Positions 1 to 8,871 of a stretch of DNA of 45,505 nt are shown one piece after another. The first letter of the stretch is position 1. Every line of letters begins with the position of its first letter. The stretch spans positions 1-45,505 of the forward strand of contig UQHF01000029.1 of assembly GCA_900540785.1 (NCBI GenBank), in the 5' to 3' direction. Made by a program: the position numbers and the translations under genes. The notes beneath the pieces were generated by a model. It searched no databases and was not told where the DNA came from. It saw nothing but the letters and a program-made list of their open reading frames with translations. This stretch comes from an uncultured Blautia sp. (GTDB taxonomy: Bacteria > Bacillota > Clostridia > Lachnospirales > Lachnospiraceae).

Positions 1-113
1 TATCATAGAAGACCTTTATAGTGTTTAATTTACAGAAATTTTTTCACAGGCTCAACTAATGACATATCTTATATCAGTTTTTTGAGTTTACACAAAACTT
101 GAAACAGTCTCAA
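1..113 (-). mobile_element. Tip of an IS256-like element (partial, runs off the left edge)
   Basis: On the minus strand, starting at about 113, the sequence reads as a short terminal repeat containing TTTTGTGTAAAC (plus-strand positions 89-100). This resembles the inner part of IS256-family ends. The transposase reading frame to its right stops matching its family exactly here. I infer that a second element lies to the left and inserted into the ISL3 transposase. No transposase of this element is inside the window, so the assignment is tentative. Confidence 0.35.
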
Positions 114-1230
114 GAGGTCCTCTTTAGCACCTTAATCTTATTATTAAAACTTTCTGTTGTTCCATTTGTGATTCCGTATTTAAAAGCATTTAATATTTCT
201 TTTGACCAGCGGCGGTATGTGTCAGCACATTTTTCAAATTCCTTTAAGCCGGAAGAGCCCGCAATCTTTATCCAGTCATGGAAATCTCTGCGCTGCCGGG
301 AGTATCTGGTATCCTGGCAGATCTCATAAAATTTTTCCTTCAGCCAGTGTGCCAGCCGCAGATTATCATTATACAGAAGCATTAGATCACATGCCTTTTG
401 GTTTTCTTCTGTTAGCTTATGATAGCTTGTCAGGAGCAGTTTATGGCTGCGCTTATAATATTTGCGCATAGTAATGGTCATGGTTTTCTGCAGACGTTTG
501 CGTACATTCTCCATTGCTCAGGTGACCTGCCGGATAAAATGATACTTATCAATGCAGACTTTAGCGTTCGGAAAAAATGTATGGGCAAGATCCACGTAAG
601 GCTGCCACATATCACAAATGAAATACTTTACTCTAAGCCGCTGAGCACGATCGATTTCCCGAAAATAGGAAGTAAGTTGAGACTGTGTACGGTTAGGAAG
701 AATATCCATAATGGAATGATTCTTTGGGTTTACAAGAATACATTGATATTTGCTTGTGCAGGCATTTTCTTTGAATTCATCGATGGAAAAAGCTTCTTTT
801 AAAGGCGGACAGGAATAGTAGATACGGTCGAGTATTCTGCAGACGGTTGTAACCGAAACATTAGATGTTTTAGCCATTGATTTTAAACTGACAGTTTCAT
901 GCAGCAGATCCGCTATTTTCTATGTGAGCCGTTTTGCCCGATGTAGATATTTGGGAAGGAACTCATAGGACTCATAGAATTTCTTTCCGCAAGAACATAC
1001 GTAACGTCGTTTATGAAGGACAAGATAGCAGTTTTTTATTGAAAGGGTAAATCTTTGATGGTCTGCCAGCGATAATCGTGAATCTTAGCAGTGGAGTTCC
1101 CACGGGCTGGACAAATATGAGGTTTAGGTTTGGTATCCAAAAAGAATTTTACATACTTATCTGATTGAACTATTTTTGTGATAATAACATCTTTTAAATC
1201 AAGAAAATCTTTGATATAATTAGGGAGCAT
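110..1230 (-). pseudogene. ISL3-family transposase, broken
   Basis: Once a DDE-type transposase of the ISL3 family. On the minus strand three stretches line up in order: an N-terminal zinc-finger region (1230-1036), a second finger and helix-turn-helix region, and the catalytic region that ends in the family motif GTTESFNNKIKVLKR near 120. It is dead by several marks. The first finger reads CPARG where CPxCG is usual. There is a frameshift near 1036-1050. In-frame stops lie at 920-922 (TAG) and 518-520 (TGA). The C-terminus after KVLKR is missing at about 113. The second finger (RRYVCSCGKKF, about 1015-980) can still be read in the frame of the middle fragment. A good ribosome site lies at 1240-1244. 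Confidence 0.85.
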
Positions 1231-1239
1231 TTATTTGCA

Positions 1240-1281
1240 CCTCCGAGTGGTTTGTTAGACTGACACTTGGAGGTTTTTTAT
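1240..1281. terminator. Inverted repeat upstream of the ISL3 transposase; plus-strand terminator shape
   Basis: CCTCCGAGTG (1240-1249) pairs with CACTTGGAGG (1264-1273), with one mismatch, and a run of T follows on the plus strand. In minus-strand RNA the same stem would bury the GGAGG ribosome site of the transposase. It could therefore both stop plus-strand transcription and block translation from read-through transcripts. Confidence 0.55.
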
Positions 1282-1372
1282 TATCCTTAAAAATGCCGAG
1301 GTGCACGAATTAAATTTCATGCGCCCCAACATTTATTATAGAACCATTTTTGTTGCTGATAAATAAACAAAT

Positions 1373-2191
1373 TTAATAAACCGACTTCCTGTCCTGTACA
1401 GGAGACATTCCGTAGACTGCTTTAAATTCTCTACTGAAATGTGAGGTTGTTGTAAAGCCGGTAAGTGCGGCGATTTCCTGAATGGTGTAATCTGTAGTTT
1501 CCAGATATAATTTTGCCCGTTCCAGGCGCAGGTATTTAATATATTTTAAAGGCGGCATTCCCATGCGGTTTTTAAAATACCGGATAAAAGCAGTGGGGTG
1601 CATATAGACGACCTTTGCAAGCTGATCTATGGTAAGAGAGTCCGCAAGATGCTCGTCCATATATTTCAGGATAACGGCCTGTTTGGAATGAAGCGGCGCA
1701 TCTTCAAGGGTGAACGGGATTTTTTCCGGGCTGTGGGCAAAAAGCAGAGCACAGATCTGAAAAAGGGACGCCTGCTGCAAAAGAGAAAGCTCCACTGCGT
1801 TGACGCTTTCCGTGGCAAAAAGCTGATCAAAATATCCGACCAGTTTTTTAAAAATATCATCTGAGGAAAAATCCCATACGGTAATGTCCGTAAACTGAGA
1901 AAAAAGGTCAGTTCCTTCAGAATAAGCGGTAAAATGCAGCCAGTATTTTTCAAGGTGACAGGAATCTGTTAGGGAAAAAGAGTGAGTGATTCCTTTTGGG
2001 ATAAACATTAACTGCCGTTCTTTCAGAAGATGGGTGCGGCCTCTGGCAGTAATCCTGGCTTCCCCTGAAACAGGAAAGTATAATTTATGATAGGAAGAAG
2101 TCACCCGTGTAGCAGCCCAGGAAGAAGGGCAGGAGATAAAACTTCCGCCATACTGTTTTATTTTTAAGTTTGAAATATATTCAGATACCAT
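1373..2191 (-). CDS. AraC-family transcriptional regulator
   Basis: A 272-residue one-component regulator. Residues 1-150 fit an AraC-type cupin sensor (YFPVSGEARI, then FIPKGITHSF). Residues about 168-265 are the double helix-turn-helix, with SLTIDQLAKVV in the first and IQEIAALTGF...SHFSREFK in the second, which is the AraC/XylS signature. It is divergent from the glycoside hydrolase at 2480, with about 290 bases between. By analogy with such pairs it probably senses a sugar and activates that gene. The effector is unknown. Codon use and length are ordinary for the family. Confidence 0.9.
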   Translation of the reverse strand: MVSEYISNLKIKQYGGSFISCPSSWAATRVTSSYHKLYFPVSGEARITARGRTHLLKERQLMFIPKGITHSFSLTDSCHLEKYWLHFTAYSEGTDLFSQFTDITVWDFSSDDIFKKLVGYFDQLFATESVNAVELSLLQQASLFQICALLFAHSPEKIPFTLEDAPLHSKQAVILKYMDEHLADSLTIDQLAKVVYMHPTAFIRYFKNRMGMPPLKYIKYLRLERAKLYLETTDYTIQEIAALTGFTTTSHFSREFKAVYGMSPVQDRKSVY

Positions 2192-2340
2192 TTGAGAATT
2201 TCTCCTGTGTTTTATATTTTTTGATACGTTATTTCTTCGGATTTTATATGGATTTATTTGCTTTTTATTTTAACATGGCTGTTTGTACAGTGCAATTTTA
2301 AATGTGCTAATAATAGCAAAATATATGCTAGTTTTGTATC

Positions 2341-2368
2341 TTGTCAAATGTACAGAAAAACGTATACT
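2341..2368 (+). promoter_or_regulatory. Predicted promoter of the glycoside hydrolase gene
   Basis: TTGTCA (2341-2346) and TATACT (2363-2368) are 16 bases apart, each one mismatch from consensus. The leader to the TTG start would be roughly 105 bases. The AraC regulator probably binds in the AT-rich 2192-2340 stretch; I see no clear operator there. Confidence 0.5.
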
Positions 2369-2479
2369 GAAATTGTAAAATGTTGGGAAACAGATTTGTG
2401 ATGCGTGATTATACACTTTGTATTCCGATAATTTCGCATTACAATGAGAAGAAAGCAATAATTTCAGGAGGAATAAAAA

Positions 2480-4456
2480 TTGAAAAATACGATCAGTCCA
2501 AGACAGGTACATCTGGATTTTCATACTTCACCGCTAATTGAAGGAATTGGTTCCAGATTTTCAAAAGAAAACTTTCAGGCAGCATTAAAAGAAGGAAATC
2601 TTTCCAGTATCACTGTTTTTGCAAAATGTCACCACGGTGTATGTTATTATCCTACAAAGGTCGGTACCATGCACCCGCATTTAAACTTTGATCTTTTAGG
2701 AGAAATGATCGACGCTGCACATGAGATCGGCGTGCGTATTCCTGTGTATATTACAGCGGGGTGGTCTGCACTGGATGCAGAAAAGCACCCGGAATGGTGG
2801 ATGAGAAATCAGGACGGAACACCAATGCTCACAAATTTTGATCTGAATGCAGAGCCAACGGATCCGAAACCTAATTGTTCCTGGATTGATTTATGTTTAA
2901 ATGACGGAAGCTACGCAGAGCATATTTATGAGCTGACAAGAGAAGTGTGTGACCGATATGAAGATATTGACGGGCTTTTTTATGATATTTGTTTTATGAC
3001 GGAAGCCTGCTACTGTGAGGAATGTAAAGCGGGTATGAAAAAAATGGGACTTGACCCGGAAAAGGAAGAGGATGCAAAATACTATTATATAGTGAAGCAT
3101 CAGGATTTCATGAGAAAATGCGGAGAAATCCTTCATGAAAAACATCCGGAAGCAACAATCTTCTTTAACAGCGGCGGAGCAGACCCAAATCGTCCGGAAT
3201 ACCATGAAGGCTCTACGCACTTTGAACTGGAAGACCTTCCTACTTCCTGGGGCGGATATGACAAGATGCCTTTCCGTGCAAAATTCTTCGGCAAAACAGG
3301 AAAAGGCTATCTGGGAATGACCGGAAAATTCCATACAGACTGGGGAGAGTTTGGTGGATTTAAGTTAAAAGAAGCTCTTAAATATGAAGTGGCATCTATG
3401 ATGGCATACGGCGCAGGCTGTTCCATTGGAGATCACCTTCACCCGGATGGGGAGATGGATATGGAAACTTACAAAAATATCGGATATGCATACCGATATG
3501 CGGAGCAGATTGAGCCTTACTGTCTGCACGGCAGCTCTACTGCCAAACTTGGAATCTATCTTTCCAAAGATGAAATAAGCAACGAAGGCACAGCAAAGAT
3601 GCTTCTGGAAGACCAGGTGGATTTTGGTATTGTATATCAGGATAATTTTGAAGAATTTGATACTGTTATTTTCCCGGACTGCGTAGTTCTGGAAGAGGAA
3701 GCTGTAAAGAAACTGGAAGCATTTATTAAAAACGGCGGCAAAATCCTGGTAACTGGAGAAAGTCTTGTAAAAGACGGAAAATTCCAGCTTGATCTGGGTC
3801 TTGAATATCAGGGCGCTTACGGATACGACAAAGATTACATTATCGTGGGAGACGCTCTGGCAGAGCATATGGTAACTTCTCCATTTCTGGCATACAGCCC
3901 GGCTGCAAAAGTAGAAGTAAAGGAAGGGGAAGTTCTGGCAAATGTCATGCTCCCATATTTTGGACGTACTTACGGAACGTACTGTGGTCACAAGAACACG
4001 CCTTATAACAGAGATGACTTTGACCATGCAGCAGCCGTTAAAAATGGAAATATTGTATATCTGGCTCACAAGCTGGGCTGGATTTATAAAAAATTTGGTT
4101 CTGCGTATCACAGACAGTATTTCCTGAATGCACTGCGCCAGATTTACAAAGCAGCAGCCTTCCAGGTAGAAATGCCGTCAGCAGGACGTGCGGCAATGAA
4201 ATTCCAGGAAAAAGAAAACCGGTTTTGTTTAAATCTTCTGTACGCTTCTCCGATCAGCCGTGGAGCTGTGGAAGTAATTGAAGATATTGTTCCTTTATAC
4301 AATATTTCCTGCTGTGTATATACAGAGAAGAAAATCAGCCGCGTTTACCTTGGAGTCGGAAAAGAAGAACTTCCATTTACACAGAGAGACGGAGAGGTGC
4401 GTTTTACAGTGCCTTACCTTCACTGCCACCAGACAGTTGTGCTGGATGCTGAATAA
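2480..4456 (+). CDS. Putative glycoside hydrolase (GHL6-type barrel with beta-galactosidase-like trimerisation domain)
   Basis: 658 residues, no signal peptide, so probably cytoplasmic. It starts at TTG 2480, preceded by AGGAGG at 2467-2472. Residues about 1-330 look like a TIM barrel of the hypothetical glycosyl hydrolase 6 kind (VYITAGWSALDAEKHPEW near the start, DIDGLFYDICF in the middle). Residues about 340-530 resemble the flavodoxin-like trimerisation domain of GH42 enzymes (FIKNGGKILVTGES). A beta-rich tail follows. The substrate cannot be read from sequence; a galactoside or fucoside is a guess. The divergent AraC regulator suggests a substrate-induced gene for an oligosaccharide taken up by another locus. 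Confidence 0.75.
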   Translation: MKNTISPRQVHLDFHTSPLIEGIGSRFSKENFQAALKEGNLSSITVFAKCHHGVCYYPTKVGTMHPHLNFDLLGEMIDAAHEIGVRIPVYITAGWSALDAEKHPEWWMRNQDGTPMLTNFDLNAEPTDPKPNCSWIDLCLNDGSYAEHIYELTREVCDRYEDIDGLFYDICFMTEACYCEECKAGMKKMGLDPEKEEDAKYYYIVKHQDFMRKCGEILHEKHPEATIFFNSGGADPNRPEYHEGSTHFELEDLPTSWGGYDKMPFRAKFFGKTGKGYLGMTGKFHTDWGEFGGFKLKEALKYEVASMMAYGAGCSIGDHLHPDGEMDMETYKNIGYAYRYAEQIEPYCLHGSSTAKLGIYLSKDEISNEGTAKMLLEDQVDFGIVYQDNFEEFDTVIFPDCVVLEEEAVKKLEAFIKNGGKILVTGESLVKDGKFQLDLGLEYQGAYGYDKDYIIVGDALAEHMVTSPFLAYSPAAKVEVKEGEVLANVMLPYFGRTYGTYCGHKNTPYNRDDFDHAAAVKNGNIVYLAHKLGWIYKKFGSAYHRQYFLNALRQIYKAAAFQVEMPSAGRAAMKFQEKENRFCLNLLYASPISRGAVEVIEDIVPLYNISCCVYTEKKISRVYLGVGKEELPFTQRDGEVRFTVPYLHCHQTVVLDAE

Positions 4457-4469
4457 ATAAACAAAACAG

Positions 4470-4509
4470 GAGTCTGTTTACCAAATATTGGTATGCAGGC
4501 TCTTTTTTT
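4470..4509 (+). terminator. Rho-independent terminator after the glycoside hydrolase
   Basis: A stem made of GAGTCTG...CAGGCTC with an inner ACCAA/TTGGT arm is followed by seven T. It lies 14 bases past the stop codon. Confidence 0.85.
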
Positions 4510-4591
4510 GTTCTATCCCACCTGTTCCCTGCATACACTATATAGGTAGCGCTGTAATATCTTTCATATATCAATGTTGTGGAGGTATCCT

Positions 4592-5410
4592 ATGAGGCGC
4601 AGATTTTTTCGTAGTGTTCTGATTCTTTTACTGCTGATATTTTTTTCCGTGATAATGGAACAGGGGATCCGGGAGAGAAGCGAGGCATCTGTCCTTGACG
4701 AATACGTCTGCGAAACGATGAAATTTCGGGAACAGTACATGTCGGAAAAGGTGTTCCAGAAAATTTCAGGAGAAAAGAATGTGTGGGAAGTATTTACGGT
4801 AACTATGCTGAAAGGGGATTTTTATCCCGAACAGTTAAACAGAGGGAGCGAGGTGTATAAAAAGTACAAAAAAGAAGAATTTTATCAGCTTTGTAATATG
4901 TATGAAGCGATATGGGGAGATGTAAAATATTTTCCTCTGCCTGAAAACAGAGAAAGTTTTCAGAAGCAGTTTTTTTATGAAGATACCTTTGGGGAGGAGA
5001 GAACTTATGGAGGAAAAAGAATGCATGAGGGAACGGATATTTTTGGAAGCAGAAATCTGGCAGGATATTATCCGGTTCTTTCCATGACAGACGGAATTGT
5101 GGAAAAGGTGGGATGGCTTCCCCTTGGAGGATACCGCATTGGAGTTCGGGCTCCTGGAGGCGCATATTTTTATTATGCCCATCTGTCAGAATATGAAAAA
5201 GAATTTTCCGCAGGAGACAGAGTAAAAGCAGGTGAAATTCTTGGATATATGGGAAACAGCGGATATGGGAAAATTGGGACAACAGGAAAATTTCCCGTAC
5301 ATCTTCATCTCGGAATTTATATCCAAACCCCTCATTATAAAGAACTCAGTGTAAACCCATACTGGATTTTAAAAGCGTATGAGAAAAATATAAGAAAGTA
5401 TACATATTAA
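4592..5410 (+). CDS. M23-family metallopeptidase, membrane-anchored
   Basis: 272 residues from ATG 4592, chosen over the upstream in-frame ATG at 4574 because GGAGG (4581-4585) sits six bases before it. An N-terminal hydrophobic segment (about residues 6-24) anchors it outside the membrane. The C-terminal half is the LytM/M23 zinc peptidase domain: HEGTD supplies the first His and Asp (about residues 145-149), YAHL follows, and HLHLG supplies the last His (about residue 237). All metal ligands appear present, so it should be an active peptidoglycan endopeptidase. The middle (residues 40-120) is unassigned. The gene precedes the alarmone synthetase by 64 bases and probably has its own transcript. 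Confidence 0.88.
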   Translation: MRRRFFRSVLILLLLIFFSVIMEQGIRERSEASVLDEYVCETMKFREQYMSEKVFQKISGEKNVWEVFTVTMLKGDFYPEQLNRGSEVYKKYKKEEFYQLCNMYEAIWGDVKYFPLPENRESFQKQFFYEDTFGEERTYGGKRMHEGTDIFGSRNLAGYYPVLSMTDGIVEKVGWLPLGGYRIGVRAPGGAYFYYAHLSEYEKEFSAGDRVKAGEILGYMGNSGYGKIGTTGKFPVHLHLGIYIQTPHYKELSVNPYWILKAYEKNIRKYTY

Positions 5411-5431
5411 CGAGAAATTTTTCGGATTTTG

Positions 5432-5440
5432 TGTTATAAT
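5432..5440 (+). promoter_or_regulatory. Extended -10 promoter for the alarmone synthetase operon
   Basis: TGTTATAAT (5432-5440) is a perfect extended -10 element. No good -35 is visible, as is common for this promoter type. It lies about 35 bases before the ATG. Confidence 0.6.
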
Positions 5441-5474
5441 CAAAAAATGTATGGAAATATAAGGAGCGTTGAGT

Positions 5475-6287
5475 ATGGAAATACAGTTATGGAGAAGCAT
5501 TTTATGCCCCTATGAACTGGCAGTAAAAGAATTAACAGTTAAATTTGAGCATATTATTAACGAACACAGGCAAAACGATTTGTATTCTCCTATTGAACAG
5601 GTAAGCGGAAGAGTCAAAAGCGTAAGCAGTATTCTGGAAAAAATGCAGAGAAAGCATATTCCGATGGAGCGTATGGAAGAGGAAGTGGAGGATATTGCAG
5701 GAATCCGGATTATCTGTCAGTTTGAGGAAGATATTGAGACCGTAGCTTCCATGATCCAGAAGAGAAGCGATATGGAGATCAAAAGTGAGAAGAATTATCT
5801 GAAGCATATGAAGCAGAGCGGGTACAGAAGCTATCATCTGATCATTTATTATACAGTAGAAACGATTGAAGGACCAAAACGCCTGCAGGCGGAAATTCAG
5901 ATCCGGACAATGGCAATGAATTTCTGGGCAACAATCGAGCATTCTCTCCAGTATAAATATAAAGGAGATATGCCGCCCCATGTGACGGAGCGTTTGAGCA
6001 AGGCGGCAGACGCTATCATCTCCCTTGACAGAGAAATGTCTTCTGTTCGCAATGAGATTATGGACGCTCAGAATTCTTCCCAGATGCAGTCCAATCTTGT
6101 AAAGGATATTTTAAACAATATAGAAAATCTTTATAAAGTATCAAATAAACGGGAAGTAATGAAAATCCAGGATGAATTTCTGCGTGTGTTCCGCACAAAG
6201 GATCTGCAGCAGTTAGAGCGTTTTCACAGACAGCTTGATATTATTGCAGAAGGTTACAGAGCGCAGGCAGTTTATCACAATGCTTAA
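5475..6287 (+). CDS. GTP pyrophosphokinase, small alarmone synthetase type
   Basis: 270 residues from ATG 5475, placed eight bases after AAGGAG (5461-5466). A TTG two codons earlier is less likely. It makes (p)ppGpp by moving pyrophosphate from ATP to GDP or GTP. Visible RelA/SpoT synthetase motifs are EDIAGIRIIC, SGYRSYHL, and EIQIRTMAMNFWATIEH. There is no HD hydrolase domain and no TGS/ACT tail, so it is a single-domain synthetase like RelQ/YjbM of Bacillus, though somewhat longer than those. It heads the run of closely spaced genes that follows. Confidence 0.9.
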   Translation: MEIQLWRSILCPYELAVKELTVKFEHIINEHRQNDLYSPIEQVSGRVKSVSSILEKMQRKHIPMERMEEEVEDIAGIRIICQFEEDIETVASMIQKRSDMEIKSEKNYLKHMKQSGYRSYHLIIYYTVETIEGPKRLQAEIQIRTMAMNFWATIEHSLQYKYKGDMPPHVTERLSKAADAIISLDREMSSVRNEIMDAQNSSQMQSNLVKDILNNIENLYKVSNKREVMKIQDEFLRVFRTKDLQQLERFHRQLDIIAEGYRAQAVYHNA

Positions 6288-6299
6288 CAGAGGTGTTAT

Positions 6300-6962
6300 A
6301 TGCTGAATAAAAAGAAGGCAGTACTTTTTGATTTAGATGGAACCTTAGTAGATTCCATGTGGGTCTGGTCACAGATTGATATAGATTATCTCGGCTCTTA
6401 CGGCTTCACCGTTCCAGAAGATCTGCAGAGGATCGTGGAGGGAATGGGCTTTACAGAAGTAGCGGAGTATTTTAAGGAACGGTTTTCTATTCCAGATACA
6501 ATAGAAGAGATTAAAAAAACATGGCAGGAGATGGCAATGGATCAGTATTGCCATGCGGTTCCTTTAAAGCCGGGAGTCAAACAGTTTCTTCCGTTTTTAA
6601 AGGAAAGGGGGATCCGCATGGCAGTGGCTTCCAGCAATGATGAATCCCTGATAGAAGCGTGTCTGAAAGCAAACGGTGTTCGGGAATATTTTGACGCAGT
6701 CATTACCGCCTGTGAGGTCAGAAAAGGAAAACCGGCTCCGGATGTTTATCTGGAAGCTGCCAGACGTCTTCAGGTCTGTCCGGAAGAATGTCTTGTATTT
6801 GAAGATATTGTTCCTGGGATTCAGGCGGGAAAAAATGCAGGAATGGAAGTATGTGCGGTTCATGACACATACAGCATTCCACAGGAAAAAGAAAAACGAC
6901 AGACTGCCGATTATTATATTGTCTCCTATGAGCAGGTAATAGACGGTACATATGAGGAATAA
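6300..6962 (+). CDS. HAD-family hydrolase, beta-phosphoglucomutase-like subclass
   Basis: 220 residues. All four HAD motifs are visible: LFDLDGTLVDS near the start with the nucleophile Asp, VASSND as motif II, the lysine in KGKPAPDVY, and VFEDIVPGI as motif IV. The alpha-helical cap after motif I is typical of HAD-IA phosphatases and phosphoglucomutase-like enzymes. The substrate cannot be told. It starts 12 bases after the alarmone synthetase and ends three bases before the YgiQ gene, so the three are likely co-transcribed. Confidence 0.88.
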   Translation: MLNKKKAVLFDLDGTLVDSMWVWSQIDIDYLGSYGFTVPEDLQRIVEGMGFTEVAEYFKERFSIPDTIEEIKKTWQEMAMDQYCHAVPLKPGVKQFLPFLKERGIRMAVASSNDESLIEACLKANGVREYFDAVITACEVRKGKPAPDVYLEAARRLQVCPEECLVFEDIVPGIQAGKNAGMEVCAVHDTYSIPQEKEKRQTADYYIVSYEQVIDGTYEE

Positions 6963-6965
6963 ATT

Positions 6966-8861
6966 ATGCAGAAATTTTTACCTGTAACAGAAAAAGAAAT
7001 GAAAGAACGGGGCTGGGACGAGGTTGATTTTGTATACGTCACAGGAGATGCCTACGTAGACCATGCTTCTTTTGGTTCTGCGATCATCAGCCGTCTTCTG
7101 GAGCGGTACGGCTATAAAGTGGGAATGATTCCCCAGCCGGACTGGAGAAAAAAAGAAAGTATCCAGGTATTTGGACGTCCCCGCCTTGGTTTTTTGGTAA
7201 GCGCCGGAAATATGGATTCTATGGTAAACCATTATACGGTATCAAAAAAGCACAGACAGAAGGATTCCTATTCTCCGGGAGGAGAGATGGGGCATCGCCC
7301 GGACCGGGCAGTGATGGTCTACAGTAACCTGATCCGCCAGAGTTATAAAGATACTCCCATTATTCTCGGGGGAATCGAGGCAAGCCTCCGCCGTCTTTCC
7401 CACTATGATTACTGGGACGACAAGGTGCGAAGAAGCGTTCTTATGGACAGCGGCGCAGATCTGATTTCCTATGGAATGGGAGAACACTCGATTCTGGAAA
7501 TTGCAGAGGCATTAAACAGCGGAATTCCAGTAAAGGAGATCACATACATTCCGGGAACTGTATTTAAGACAAAGGATTTGTCCTGTGTGTATGAACCTCT
7601 CCTTCTTCCTGATTTTCAGGAGGTGTCAGAGAGTAAAAAGAAATATGCGGAGAGCTTTGCCCTTCAGTATAAAAATACAGACCCTTTTACTGCCAGGACT
7701 CTGGCAGAATCTTACGGCACAAAGGGATATGTGGTACAGAATCCTCCGTCAAAACCGCTGACCCAGGAGGAGATGGACGATATTTATGCTCTGCCTTATA
7801 CAGGAACGTATCACCCCATGTATGAAGCGAAAGGCGGAATCCCTGCTCTTGAAGAAGTAAAATTCAGTCTCACAAGCAATAGAGGTTGCTTTGGAGGCTG
7901 CAGCTTCTGTGCCCTTACCTTTCATCAGGGACGTATTCTTCAGACAAGAAGTCATGACTCTCTTATAAAAGAAGCGGAAAAAATGACGAAGGATAAGGAT
8001 TTCAAGGGTTATATCCACGATGTAGGCGGACCCACTGCTGATTTCCGACTTCCATCCTGTAAAAAGCAGCTTACAAAGGGAGTGTGCAGGGACAGGCAGT
8101 GCCTATTTCCAACACCGTGTAAAAATCTTACAGTAGACCATAAAGATTACGTGGAGCTTTTAAGAAAGCTTCGTGCCGTTCCCGGAGTGAAAAAGGTATT
8201 TATCCGATCTGGTGTGCGCTTCGATTATGTTGTGGCAGATCAGGATAAAACTTTTTTACATGAGCTTGTAAAGCACCATGTAAGCGGACAGCTTCGCGTT
8301 GCCCCGGAACATGTGTCAGAGGAGGTTCTTAAATTTATGGGAAAACCTTCTCATAATGTATACCGGGAATTTTTAAAGGAGTATGAGAAGGCGAATGCGG
8401 AAACAGGAAAGAAGCAGTATGCCGTGCCGTATTTTATGTCCTCTCATCCGGGCTGCACATTAAAAGAGGCGGTCCGACTTGCAGAGTATGTAAGGGATTT
8501 AGGATTTACGCCGGAACAGGTGCAGGATTTTTATCCCACGCCTTCTACCTTATCCACCTGTATGTATTATACCGGCATTCACCCTCTTACGGGAGAACCT
8601 GTATACGTGCCGAAAAATCCTCATGAAAAGGCGATCCAGAGAGCATTGATGCAGTATAAAAATCCGGCGAACCGCGCTCTTGTTCTGGAGGGATTAAAAA
8701 AAGCAGGGCGTATGGATTTGGTGGGATATGACAGAAAATGCCTGATCCGACCGGAGCGAAAGCAGGGAGAATCATCTTTTAAGGGAACCACGGAAAAGGG
8801 AAGGAACGTACGGAAAAAGAAAACGATTCGGAATGTACACAATAAGAAGAAAAAAGCCTGA
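6966..8861 (+). CDS. YgiQ-family radical SAM protein
   Basis: 631 residues, the usual size for YgiQ. The N-terminal part has the family opening (EVDFVYVTGDAYVDH). The radical SAM cluster motif is NRGCFGGCSFCAL with cysteines at about 308, 312 and 315. The C-terminal part carries the family region with PYFMSSHPGCTLKEA and ends in a Lys/Arg-rich tail of about 35 residues. The family's reaction is not established. It probably modifies a macromolecule, and the basic tail would suit RNA binding (inference). Confidence 0.9.
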   Translation: MQKFLPVTEKEMKERGWDEVDFVYVTGDAYVDHASFGSAIISRLLERYGYKVGMIPQPDWRKKESIQVFGRPRLGFLVSAGNMDSMVNHYTVSKKHRQKDSYSPGGEMGHRPDRAVMVYSNLIRQSYKDTPIILGGIEASLRRLSHYDYWDDKVRRSVLMDSGADLISYGMGEHSILEIAEALNSGIPVKEITYIPGTVFKTKDLSCVYEPLLLPDFQEVSESKKKYAESFALQYKNTDPFTARTLAESYGTKGYVVQNPPSKPLTQEEMDDIYALPYTGTYHPMYEAKGGIPALEEVKFSLTSNRGCFGGCSFCALTFHQGRILQTRSHDSLIKEAEKMTKDKDFKGYIHDVGGPTADFRLPSCKKQLTKGVCRDRQCLFPTPCKNLTVDHKDYVELLRKLRAVPGVKKVFIRSGVRFDYVVADQDKTFLHELVKHHVSGQLRVAPEHVSEEVLKFMGKPSHNVYREFLKEYEKANAETGKKQYAVPYFMSSHPGCTLKEAVRLAEYVRDLGFTPEQVQDFYPTPSTLSTCMYYTGIHPLTGEPVYVPKNPHEKAIQRALMQYKNPANRALVLEGLKKAGRMDLVGYDRKCLIRPERKQGESSFKGTTEKGRNVRKKKTIRNVHNKKKKA

Positions 8862-8871
8862 GGAGTTTTAT

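Noticed and set aside
3365..4111. Long minus-strand open frame opposite the glycoside hydrolase
   Set aside because: It lies wholly within the hydrolase coding region, is rich in Ser, Phe, Cys and His as shadow frames are, and has no ribosome site or family resemblance.
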